The position numbers were made by a program, and so were the translations under genes. Under the pieces are notes generated by a model. That model was given only the letters and a program-made list of their open reading frames with translations, searched no databases and was not told the origin of the DNA. This document shows, one piece after another, positions 46,752-54,984 of a stretch of 64,000 nt of DNA. Within the stretch, counting starts at the first letter, position 1. The number at the start of each line of letters is the position of its first letter. Where the stretch lies: the NCBI GenBank assembly GCA_947000775.1, contig CAMQGK010000299.1, positions 18,975,001 through 19,039,000 on the forward strand. The letters are read 5' to 3'. Source of the stretch: Pterois miles (Eukaryota; Chordata; Actinopteri; Perciformes; Scorpaenidae).

Positions 46752-48632
46752 CTCTTCCTCTTCTTCCTCCTCCTCCTCCTCCTTCTTCTCCTCTTCCTCC
46801 TCCTCCTCCTCCTCTTCCTCCTCCTTCTCTTCTTCTTCTTCTTCTTCTTCTTCTTCTTCGTATGCATGAAAATAAGGACATACTGGATAATGAATACAAA
46901 AGATTAAATGAAATAAAAACAAATAAAGTCTAATAATAATAATAATAATAATAATAACAACAACAGCTTTATTTGTAAAACACTTAAAGCATAGTTAAGA
47001 AGTTAGATTTTTTATTATTTTGTTCACATGAATAAAATAAGACAATAATACAATAATACTAATATATTTATTTCTGGACATTAATTAACAACACAAAACA
47101 ATGATAAATATTGTTCAGAAACCCTCACAGGTATTGGCTTTAGTCGGGCTGGGATGATACACCTATCTCCCAAGAAGTTACTATCATGATAACATTACAA
47201 TTTACTGCTGATTTACTGATTAAAATAAAAACAAAGAAAGTTTGGACAAAATAAATACAAAAAATAAAATAAATACAAAAAATAATAATAATAGCGTTAA
47301 ACACTTAAAAATATAGTTAAGAAGTTTATTTTATTTTATTCACAGGAATATAATAACAGAATACAATACATATGCATTATAAATAAGGACATTTAATAAA
47401 TACCAAAAATAAATCAAATTAAATAAAAAAGTTTACTACTACTACTAATAATAATAATAATAATAATAATACGTATTATTATTATTATTGTTATTATTAT
47501 TATTACTATTATAAAACTAAATATTGTGAAGCAGTTTATTTTTTATATATTATATTATTCACAGGAATAAAATAAGAGGACATAAAAACAACATAACAAC
47601 AACAACAATGAGGGTATACTGTATAATAAATACAAAACAAATAGCTAAAATAGAATAAAATAGTCCTCAACAAATGCAATTCTTTCTCCTGTTTGGAGCA
47701 AAATCAGGAGCTTTACTAAAAAAGGAAATAAATACATTTAATAGCTGTATATATTTAAAGTATTTCCTCAGTAAGAAGCTTGGACTTGAGACTGAGAGCC
47801 ACAGAGAGTAGAGAAGTCAGAAAGTCCAGCAGTGTTTTCATAAGGTTTTCTGACAATAGGAACAATATAGAACAACAGCAGCCTTTATCTTGAAGCAGCA
47901 GTACACTGTGTGAATAGTAACGCAGTAACGCAGCACTGGGAAATATCCATCATCAGGACTGGGACCAGCAGATTAGAGCCTAGGTTAGGTTAGAGGCTCT
48001 GCCTCTGCAGAGTATGAATGTGACTGACGGTCTCTTTCTTGGGCCCACCCTTCCGCGGCCTCAATCACTCTGTTTATGTTCACACAGGAAATAGTTTGAC
48101 CACAACAGTCTTGGTTTTAGTTGCAGATAGATGTGCCACCCTTCGAGTGCTACGTGGTCCAACTGAAGGGTTTAATCTCCAAAGGTCTTCTTATGAAATT
48201 AGATCACTTTATTATAAAATACTACATACAAATGCTGCATATCGATCCCATTTTTACTTTGTATAAGCAGAGAGTGTTTGTCAACACGTGCTTCATAAAT
48301 GACTATATAAAGTGTTCATCAAAGTAGAATAATGGACCAATGTGTTATCCTCACTGACACACTGGTTTCTCTTTCTCAACTCCAGACCCTACAACGACAT
48401 GACGATATGCATGCAGAGGCTTTCTGATATTGTCGGCTGTTATTACCCAAACCCCAACGTCCAGGACTTCTTCCTCTCCATCCACTCTCAGTACTTCCAC
48501 AACTGCTCCAAGGAGGAGCTCCATCTTGTGGATATCCCTCAGGGGCTGGTGGTGGCCCTCACTCTCATCCCAGTGAGCCTCATCCCCATACTGGTCTATC
48601 TGGTGGTCTGGAGAAGTAAAGTCCAAGAGTGA
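42706..48632 (+). CDS. ramp2: Receptor activity-modifying protein, RAMP2-like, 5 exons
   Basis: Single-pass chaperone and co-receptor for calcitonin-receptor-like GPCRs; with CLR, RAMP2 forms the adrenomedullin receptor. Exons 42706-42742, 42943-43035, 44195-44305, 44570-44723, 48386-48632, all GT/AG and in frame, giving 213 residues. The start MILYLLLPALILG (Kozak CCACCATGA) gives a signal peptide. Next is an acidic, N-glycosylation-rich segment (NVT, NQT, NVT, NQT), then the RAMP domain with HC, SFC, NWC, TIC, GCY and NCS (six Cys), the family hallmarks PYNDMTIC and CYYPNPNVQDFF, a TM helix rich in Leu/Val/Pro, and LVVWRSK with a three-residue end VQE. SLIPILVYLVVWRSK resembles RAMP2, and the neighbour ccr10 agrees. 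An in-frame ATG at 42559 would add 49 residues but bury the signal peptide. Confidence 0.87.
42943..43035 (+). CDS. ramp2: ramp2 exon 2 (acidic, glycosylated extension)
   Basis: 31 codons' worth, phase 1 at both ends. NVTEDES and NQTFSES. Acceptor TGTCCACAG, donor A|GTAAGA. It can be skipped in frame. Confidence 0.75.
43370..43625. mobile_element. Probable MITE fragment in ramp2 intron 2
   Basis: TAGGACTGAACAACTTCGAA, GCAATACGATATGCGATATT, ATTCTGAAAGCCCTATTGAT. Resembles a fish element with roughly inverted ends. Confidence 0.4.
43797..44110 (+). mobile_element. MITE family A, deleted copy in ramp2 intron 2
   Basis: TAGTCAATTGATTAAATAG to GTAAAGGGGAGACTGCAAAA then ACCGACTGCGTTAATGTGTT; ends about 85 bases from exon 3. 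Confidence 0.7.
44195..44305 (+). CDS. ramp2: ramp2 exon 3 (acidic, glycosylated extension)
   Basis: 37 codons' worth, phase 1 at both ends. DNVTSSS, a charged KDEKRLLEEEL and NNQTST. Acceptor GCCTTCAG, donor G|GTGAGT. Similar in character and phase to exon 2. Confidence 0.78.
44570..44723 (+). CDS. ramp2: ramp2 exon 4 (first half of RAMP domain)
   Basis: Contains RHCQADMLVELSHSFC and ENWCVLENIIR. Acceptor CTTTGCAG, donor CAG|GTAAGA. Followed by a 3.66 kb intron full of repeats. Confidence 0.86.
45303..45850 (+). repeat. Direct duplication in ramp2 intron 4 (two copies of about 210 bases)
   Basis: 45303-45512 and 45638-45850 share ATCAACAGGCGACTGTATGA, CACATTACAGCTCAGTCCTG, ACTCAACCTCCACAACATCA and CAGGACAGAAACCAGCCA-type sequence. 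Confidence 0.8.
45985..46186. repeat. Tandem palindrome (CTAGCTAG / TTTTAACGGTGTTGCTAGC)
   Basis: Alternating GTTAGCAACACCGTTAAAAC and its reverse complement GTTTTAACGGTGTTGCTAGC, separated by TAGCTAGC blocks. Any neighbouring pair can form a hairpin; period about 70 bases. Confidence 0.93.
46441..46860. repeat. 420-base pure pyrimidine tract, (TTC)n/(TCC)n
   Basis: Almost uninterrupted C/T with TTC and TCC triplets; CACTTTTCTCTTTCC recurs three times, so blocks were duplicated. On the transcribed plus strand of ramp2 intron 4. Ser/Phe and Lys/Glu/Arg open frames here are artefacts. Confidence 0.97.
46929..47510. repeat. AAT/ATA microsatellites and AT-rich sequence, with a MITE A fragment
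   Basis: (AAT)n at 46931-46956 and 47445-47475, then inverted (ATT)n to 47510. A family A fragment at about 47060-47155 (AACAACACAAAACAATG, AGAAACCCTCACAGGTATTG). Confidence 0.75.
48386..48632 (+). CDS. ramp2: ramp2 exon 5 (second half, TM helix, stop)
   Basis: PYNDMTICM, GCYYPNPNVQDFFLSIHSQY, NCS, then the TM helix and WRSKVQE-stop. Acceptor CAACTCCAG. The clearest RAMP match in the gene. Confidence 0.92.
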
Positions 48633-48883
48633 GTCGTGTTAGAGCACCGTCATGTAAACAGTACATGTTGTATATGAGTATGTGTATTTAATAATATAAT
48701 CCTGTCTAGTAGGACATTTAACAGTTGTGAATGAAGTTGTGAAGAAATCAGAAATCTGAATGTGGGTGAACTGAATCTCAATTAGAAATGTGAGCGTTTT
48801 TCACTTTTATATGTTTTTTATGCATTTCAATGACACTAAGTATGTATTGAAGGAATAGTTTGACTTTTCTGGAAATGTTTATT

Positions 48884-48978
48884 GTAGGGCTGTCAAATTT
48901 AATAAAGCATTTTTAGGTTGTATTGGGCTCAATTTTAAATGTAGAGTGAAGGTACTGGTATCATATGAAACTAGAAAA

Positions 48979-48985
<7 letters not shown>
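48884..48985 (-). mobile_element. MITE family A, 3' end fragment
   Basis: GTAGGGCTGTCAAATTTAAT, TTTTTAGGTTGTATTGGGCT, ATCATATGAAACTAGAAAAC. It contains AATAAA at 48900-48905, 270 bases after the ramp2 stop. Confidence 0.7.

Positions 48986-49044
<59 letters not shown>
48984..49044. repeat. (TA)n microsatellite
   Basis: About 60 bases of pure TA, directly abutting the MITE fragment. Confidence 0.95.
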
Positions 49045-49046
<2 letters not shown>

Positions 49047-49059
49047 TACATATACATAT

Positions 49060-49620
49060 ACATTTTTTCATTAATTTATTTATTTATGCACATATTATTT
49101 GTACATTTTGTACACTGTATGTCTGTTTTTAAATGTAAATATTTATTTATGTATTTATGCATTGATTGACAGCATTTGCATAATGAGGCAGAAATACATG
49201 AAATGTGTAAAAGAAAAGAAGTAATAAATAAGTTTGGGGAAATACATAAGGGGCAAAGTGCAGAAGGAAAATCATGCATAAATAAATAAATACGTATATT
49301 TAAAAATAAATAAAAAATAAATGCAAAAATAAATTAATAAATAAGAAAAATAAATGCAAAAAATGAATAAATAAAATGCATATGTGTATATACATATACA
49401 AATACATAAATAAGGGAGAATTAAACAGAAGAGTAAATAAATAAAGATAAATAAATAAAGAAGCAAATTAAAACAGAAATATCAATTTGTCACATTTTAT
49501 CAATCAATTAATTGCTACATTTATTTTTAATATTATTTTCTGCATTTAACGACATGTATTTATTCACTGAGTCATTATTTATTTATAAGCTTCACAACGT
49601 TCAGTTTCATTTTCACTCCA
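49060..49620. repeat. AT-rich dispersed repeat family C
   Basis: TTTGCATAATGAGGCAGAAA, ATGAAATGTGTAAAAGAAAA, AGTTTGGGGAAATACATAAG, within ATAAATAAATA; parallels 22.0-22.3 kb. Confidence 0.65.
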
Positions 49621-50049
49621 CCATGTTGTTGTTTTTGTTTAATTCACCACATTAAGTTTGTGTTTACAGTGACTGAAAAGTGACGCCGGTCTGACAAAGC
49701 GTCAGTATGTGACGAGTTGGGATGAGAAATACTATCATACTGCAACACAATCCCCTTTTACACACTTTAAATTCAGGCTTACAGTGTATTTATTGAAACA
49801 AACTACTATAATGTCTTTCTAATCTTTCTCCTGGTGTCTTATAGAAGTTGCACGTGCTTTTTTTTAGTTATTTTTCTTTCTTGATAGATCTCTTTATAAG
49901 CCCTTTGAGGTTTTTTAACCATATACTCTATGTTACTCCTATAATGCATCATGTTTTTGTGTGTTTTTTTTTGCAAAATAAAAACGCATGCAAAGCTGCA
50001 AGGACACACTGAGAGTTAATAGTGCACACATAAACAAAATGGTTTTTAA

Positions 50050-50245
50050 TTTCTAAGAAAAGGATCGTTCACTTAGATCTGCTGCAGTTCCTGGTAGAGC
50101 CCATGTGTTTGTATGTGCTATCTTTGTGAGGACCAGCTGGGGGTTCAGACAGAGAATGAGGACTTTTATTTCTCCTGCGAGGAGCTGTTTGGTCAGGCTA
50201 AGGTTTAGATTAGAGGGGCGATAACTCATCAGAGTCCTCACAAGT
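50050..50245. repeat. Probable dispersed repeat (GTGAGGACC type)
   Basis: CTATCTTTGTGAGGACCAGC and GTCCTCACAAGTATAGAAG are inverted ends of a common fish unit. Confidence 0.4.
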
Positions 50246-50380
50246 ATAGAAGTAGCAGGCTGATCGTCTGTGATAACAGACCTGTGATGTTGGTGGTTGT
50301 CAAAGATGCTGAAGATAAGAAGATGGAGGAATCATTAGCACAGAGTCTCTCTAACACCATCGCTGCTTGGCCTCTGTATT

Positions 50381-50381
<1 letters not shown>

Positions 50382-50432
<51 letters not shown>
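50382..50432. repeat. (CA)n microsatellite
   Basis: About 50 bases of uninterrupted CA. Confidence 0.97.
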
Positions 50433-50434
<2 letters not shown>

Positions 50435-50570
50435 AGCCCTCCAGTTTCTCGTCAACCCCACAGGACTTTATTTATTATTTAGTTTACACATAAGTAAATA
50501 AATAAATATATGTATAATATATATATAATATATTATATATATATTATACACTTAAACACATGCCATGTAC

Positions 50571-50957
50571 ATCTTCAAAGGGGTCCGTTGACCTCTGACC
50601 TCCAGATGTGTGAATGTAAATGGGTTCTCTGGGTCCCCACCAGTCTCCCCTTTACAGACATGCCCACTTTATGAGAGTCCCAGTCAGTCTGGATCAAGTC
50701 ATAGTATATTTGAGGGTTTCTGGACAATATCTGTTATTGTTTAGTGTTGTTAGATAATTTCTAATAATAAATATATACATAAATTTGCATAAAGCAGCAT
50801 ATTTTTCAACTCCCATGTTGATAAGAGTGTTAAATACTTGACAGAGCTCACTTTAAGGAATATTTTGAACAGATAAAGTAGATAATGAGCCATTAATTTG
50901 TGATTAATCATAATGAACTACGGTGCGATTAAATATCTGAATCGACTGACAAAGGTA
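50571..50957 (-). mobile_element. MITE family A, reverse copy
   Basis: TTCAAAGGGGTCCGTTGACC, GGGTCCCCACCAGTCTCCCC, AATTTGCATAAAGCAGCATA, ending ATCTGAATCGACTGACAAAG (degraded terminus). Confidence 0.75.
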
Positions 50958-50999
50958 ATTTGGACTCAACTTGACAGCATTTATAGCCCACATTTCAAG

Positions 51000-52255
51000 T
51001 AACTGATCCTAAAACTGTCAGAAAATGAACAGTAGCATAGTCCTAAAAAATGCAGACTCTTAAAGTTGACTTTCAAAAACTTTAAAATAATGAACTGTGC
51101 GTCCCAATCATACATTTACAGAATAATGGACACAATGTGCTCGTTTTATTGGTGAAAATGGTCCCCACCTGTAGATATGCATTTTTTAATGATACGGCAC
51201 AGTTTTATAATTTATAGTAAATCATTTTGCTTCCTTATAGGAACCTTAGCTGAAGCAACGCTGGACAGTAATCACCAGATAACCTCACAAAGGGTAAAAC
51301 TACTGATAATATATCTGATGTGAAGGCGTACAGTTTGTTCTATCAGTGCAAAGCAAAGAGGCCAAACTGGCCGTGAACTCATACACTTGGTTTAAAGCTG
51401 TGTGTTTCTACACCGACAGGAGACAGAGGCTGTTAAAACGGTGATGGTCTGTGTTTCCTTTCTCGCTCATATCAGCGGCAGCTTGTTTGTTTCGAGCAGA
51501 TCTCTGCGGCTTCTCTTCACAGATGAATCTCCCAGCAGAGAAAGAGCATTGTCTCTTATCTCACAGCCTCTGTTGTTACCAGGCGTCCTGCTGGTACTGA
51601 AGCATGTTTGCCATTTTACTGGGTCATAAAATCACACTATCAAATGTAATAAACATTGGAAATATCTGGAAAGTCTTGTGCTTTTCTGACTAAATAGAAT
51701 AGATCCACAGAGATCAGGGCTGCTTCCTCGGATGCTTTGGTCTAAGTCAATTAAGATTTCTTTAGTCAATTAGTAATTTTTTTATACTTTTTTCATGCTG
51801 AATGACTTATTTCTAAGAAACTTCGGAGCATATCTCTGGTAAACACCAGATCTGAAGTGATGCTTTTGAGTGATTCTTTGTGGAGAAACTTTACAGATCT
51901 GTTGATTAATGTAACTAAAGGAAAACACACTTTATTGATCCACCTCTCCTCCCTATGTGTCTCTTTAAACTGCTTTTCTTTAACTGTTACAACAGTCACT
52001 CTCCCTTAGTATTTAATATTGCCTGGTGCATCGTCATACTGCTGCTAAAGAGTGCCTCGTGCGTCGTTAGCAAACGCCAACAGCCCTGACAAAGTGGCAG
52101 CATTTATAGTCTAGTATAGTATAGTAAATGGAGGGGACACTGCTTCATTTTGAGGGGCCAAAAGCCAAAAAAGGTTTCAGACAATAGTGTATTTCCAGTA
52201 GTTTGACGGTTCCTTTCTGATCGTTCAACATGGTAATAATGTCCCGTGCAGTAAG
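51000..52255. other. Intergenic, mostly unassigned
   Basis: 51715-51990 (CTAAGTCAATTAAGATTTCT, TCAATTAGTAATTTT, GAGTGATTCTTTGTGG) resembles a fish repeat also seen diverged at 18.34-18.6 kb. The rest shows nothing. Confidence 0.4.
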
Positions 52256-52261
52256 CCAGCT

Positions 52262-52276
52262 CCAATAATAACAATC

Positions 52277-52320
<44 letters not shown>

Positions 52321-52321
52321 T
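52262..52321. repeat. (AAT)n microsatellite
   Basis: About 55 bases of AAT, abutting a retroelement copy. Confidence 0.95.
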
Positions 52322-52339
52322 TTCTCAGTTTGCTGTGGA

Positions 52340-52760
52340 AGAACTGGACTGTGAGCCAGACTGGATCACCCCGGAGGGGATATTCAAGTTTTTCGCTCCA
52401 GGCAATTTAGAGTAATCAGTTAACCTGCATGTCTTTGGACTGTGGGAGGAAACCGGAGCACCTGGAGAAAACCCAGCTAACACGGGGAGAACATGCAGAC
52501 TCCACACAGAAGGACCCCAGCCGGATTCAACACTGCAGCCCTCTCGGGACTATATACATGCATTAATGGAGAAATGTCCGAGCGAGGGGGCTGGTGGGGG
52601 TTTGGTGCCCTGCTGAAGGGCACCTCGGCAGTGCAGTACTTGCACTCGGTACTTGGTCCATGTGGAGACTTGAATCGGCAACTCTCCAGCTCCCAAACCA
52701 AGCCATTAAGTTGTGTGAAGGCCAACACTGCCACCTACTGGTTCAATTTAGGTAAAAGAT
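52340..52760 (-). mobile_element. Decayed copy of the tRNA-SINE-type repeat
   Basis: Shares GGCAATTTAGAGT, CATGTCTTTGGACTGTGGGA, ACACGGGGAGAACATGCA and ACTCCACACAGAAG with the next copy; the B box is mutated (CCGGATTCAA). It runs into a SINE-like block with CCTGCTGAAGGGCACCTCGG. Confidence 0.6.
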
Positions 52761-52784
52761 AATAATTTCTGATTATAGATTATA

Positions 52785-53163
52785 TCATCCATCCATCCAT
52801 CGTCAACCGCTTATCCCGTTAGGGGTCGCGGGGGGGCTGGAGCCGATCCCAGCTGGCATAGGGCGAAGGCAGGGTACACCCTGGACAGGTCGCCAGTCCA
52901 TCGCAGGGCACATAGAGACAGACAACATATAGACAGACAACCATTCACACTCACATTCACACCTACGGGCAATTTAGAGTCATCAATTAACCTAAACAGC
53001 ATGTCTTTGGACGGTGGGAGGAAGCCGGAGTACCCGGAGAGAACCCACGCTTACACGGGGAGAACATGCAAACTCCACACAGAAGAGCCGCAAGCTGGAA
53101 TCGAACCTGCGACCCTCTTGCTGTGAGGCGACAGCGCTAACCACTACACCACCGTGCAGCCCT
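52785..53163 (-). mobile_element. tRNA-derived SINE-type element with intact A and B boxes
   Basis: On the minus strand it starts GGGCTGCACGGTGGTGTAGT. Box A is TGGTGTAGTGG (53151-53141) and box B GGTTCGATTCC (53107-53097), spaced as in tRNA genes. The body has the TCTCCCCGTGTAAGCGTGGG-type region and a CATCCATCC end at 52788-52800. This element is frequent in teleosts. It is a retroposon head, not a tRNA gene, as no cloverleaf-length gene with a terminator follows. Confidence 0.7.
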
Positions 53164-53394
53164 ATAGATTATATATTAATTTTAATTTAAAGGTTGTATT
53201 CTGTCAAGAATACCACAAAGAAATCATTGATTTTAGAAGTAAGAAACAGTTTTGTGGTTTAAAAGCCAAACAGTGACGTAGAGCTGCAGCCTCAGTGTCT
53301 ATTGTTCAGAGAGAGATAAGGTCACATCAAACACTGTGGGTCATTATTAGAGTTTCTCCTCCTGTCGGAGGTGAAGCAGCAGGAGGTGAGAGGT

Positions 53395-53401
53395 TATAAA
53401 A
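53395..53401 (+). promoter_or_regulatory. TATA box of the lectin receptor gene
   Basis: TATAAAA about 90 bases before a strong unpaired donor (CGAGAG|GTAAGG at 53486/53487). This fits a TATA promoter with transcription starting near 53425-53430. Downstream, the first coding exon needs exactly such an upstream exon. Confidence 0.5.
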
Positions 53402-53424
53402 GCTGGAGGTTCACTGTTAGTGAG

Positions 53425-53486
53425 ACAACCAGGACGGGACACGCTGTGGTATACAGACAACAGACGGGACACTAACTAACCGAGAG
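53425..53486 (+). other. Proposed non-coding first exon of the lectin receptor gene
   Basis: The start is estimated from the TATA box, the end set by the donor GAG|GTAAGG. It would splice to the acceptor at 54890, six bases before the ATG. Inferred from signals only. Confidence 0.45.
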
Positions 53487-53889
53487 GTAAGGCATCTTAT
53501 CAGCAGGATCTTTTTATAAAGTATAGCAGCAATATGACAGTGAGTACTGCATGCAATACTATAGTAAAAGTGTAAGAGTTTCAGATAGCTATATTCAGTG
53601 ATAAGTACTGACATTACACTGTAGAAATACTCCATTACAAGAAAAAGTCCTGTTTTACCGAAGATGTTTATTATCAGCAAAATGCACCAAAAGTATCAAA
53701 AGTAAAAGTACTTTTATCCTTAACAGTACATCCCATTTTATAAGATATAAGGAAATTATACATATGTAAGTGTATTTATGTAAAATATTGAAAATACGTA
53801 GTATAGCTGTTACATTAAGGTAGTGGAGTAAAAAGTACAACAACCTCTGACATGTGATGGATATAAAGTACGGAGAATGGAACCTGCCA

Positions 53890-54390
53890 TAATAAAAAAT
53901 AAATGATGGGATAAATAAATAAATACAAAAATGTAACAAAAATAATATAAAAAAATAAATTTTGCCATTAATTGATTGATAAACTGTGATATATATTGAT
54001 ATTTCTATTTTGATTTTCTTCTTTATTTATTTATCTGTTAATTTCCTTATTTATTTACTCTTCTATTTAATTTCCCTTTGGAAACACATTTTTTTTGGGG
54101 TGAAACGCAAATTGAAAATAGTGCATAAATACATAAATAAATAAATACATTTCAAAATTAATAAAATAAGTACATAAATAAAAAGGGAAAATATACAGAA
54201 GGGCAAATTAACAAGGGAATTAATACAAATATACTGTACATATCAATTTATGTCACATTTTTCAATTAATTAATGGATAATTTTATTTTGTATACTATTT
54301 TGGCTGCATTAAATGACATATTTTTTATTTATCAAGTTATTTATTTATTCTTTATTATTATTTATTTTGGATTTTGACTTGTTCCATCCT
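53890..54390. repeat. AT-rich dispersed repeat family C
   Basis: ATAAATAAATAAATACAAAA, TTTGGGGTGAAACGCAAATT, AATTTATGTCACATTTTTCA. In intron 1 of the lectin gene. Confidence 0.55.
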
Positions 54391-54896
54391 CCATAATAAA
54401 GTGGCATAAAATGGAAATACTAGTATAAGTACTTCAGTACAGCTCTTTAGTTACATTTCATCACTACTGCAGGTACTATATTGTTGTGAGGCTTTATCTT
54501 TATATTAGTACAACATTTTGATGTTGTAGCTGATGAAGAAGAAACACATTCTGACAAATTCAGATGCATTTAGAGTAAAAAGCACAACTTCACTGTGTAC
54601 ATACGCAGTATGATGCTGAATCACACAGTAAAGAGATACTGTGATACTCTTTGATGATACATAACAGGAAAACCACAGAAACACTTTGGTGTCTTTAAAA
54701 GATGCTGTTTGTGTTTCTGATGTCTAGACACAGAAAACGTAATCTGTCTGTCTGAGGACGTGTGAGCTGATTTATGTCACACAGTCGAGCATTTATGTTT
54801 CCTAATGAGTCAAAAACACAATACATATCCTGTTATTAATAATGTGAGTTATATATCTGTCCTTTACGCTACAGCCTCTGACTGTGTGCAGGTAAA

Positions 54897-54984
54897 ATGG
54901 TCGGTCATCAGTGGCTCCCCTGGATTAATAATCCGACCTCCGGCTCAATCTCAGTGACTTCAGCCAAACAGGAACAGGAAGCAT
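54897..54984 (+). CDS. Lectin receptor first coding exon (cytoplasmic tail)
   Basis: 29 codons plus one base, MVGHQWLPW to KQEQEA. The ATG lies six bases after an acceptor (CTGTGTGCAG), so a 5' untranslated exon is needed upstream. Donor CAT|GTGAGT. Confidence 0.72.

Noticed and set aside
46231..46869. 212-codon plus-strand open frame rich in Ser, Phe and Pro, and antisense Lys/Glu/Arg frames
   Set aside because: They are translations of the C/T triplet tract inside ramp2 intron 4; no domain, and every frame is open there because the sequence lacks A on one strand.
53097..53151. tRNA gene suggested by A and B boxes
   Set aside because: The boxes belong to a SINE-type repeat whose non-tRNA body continues directly; a decayed second copy lies 500 bases away.
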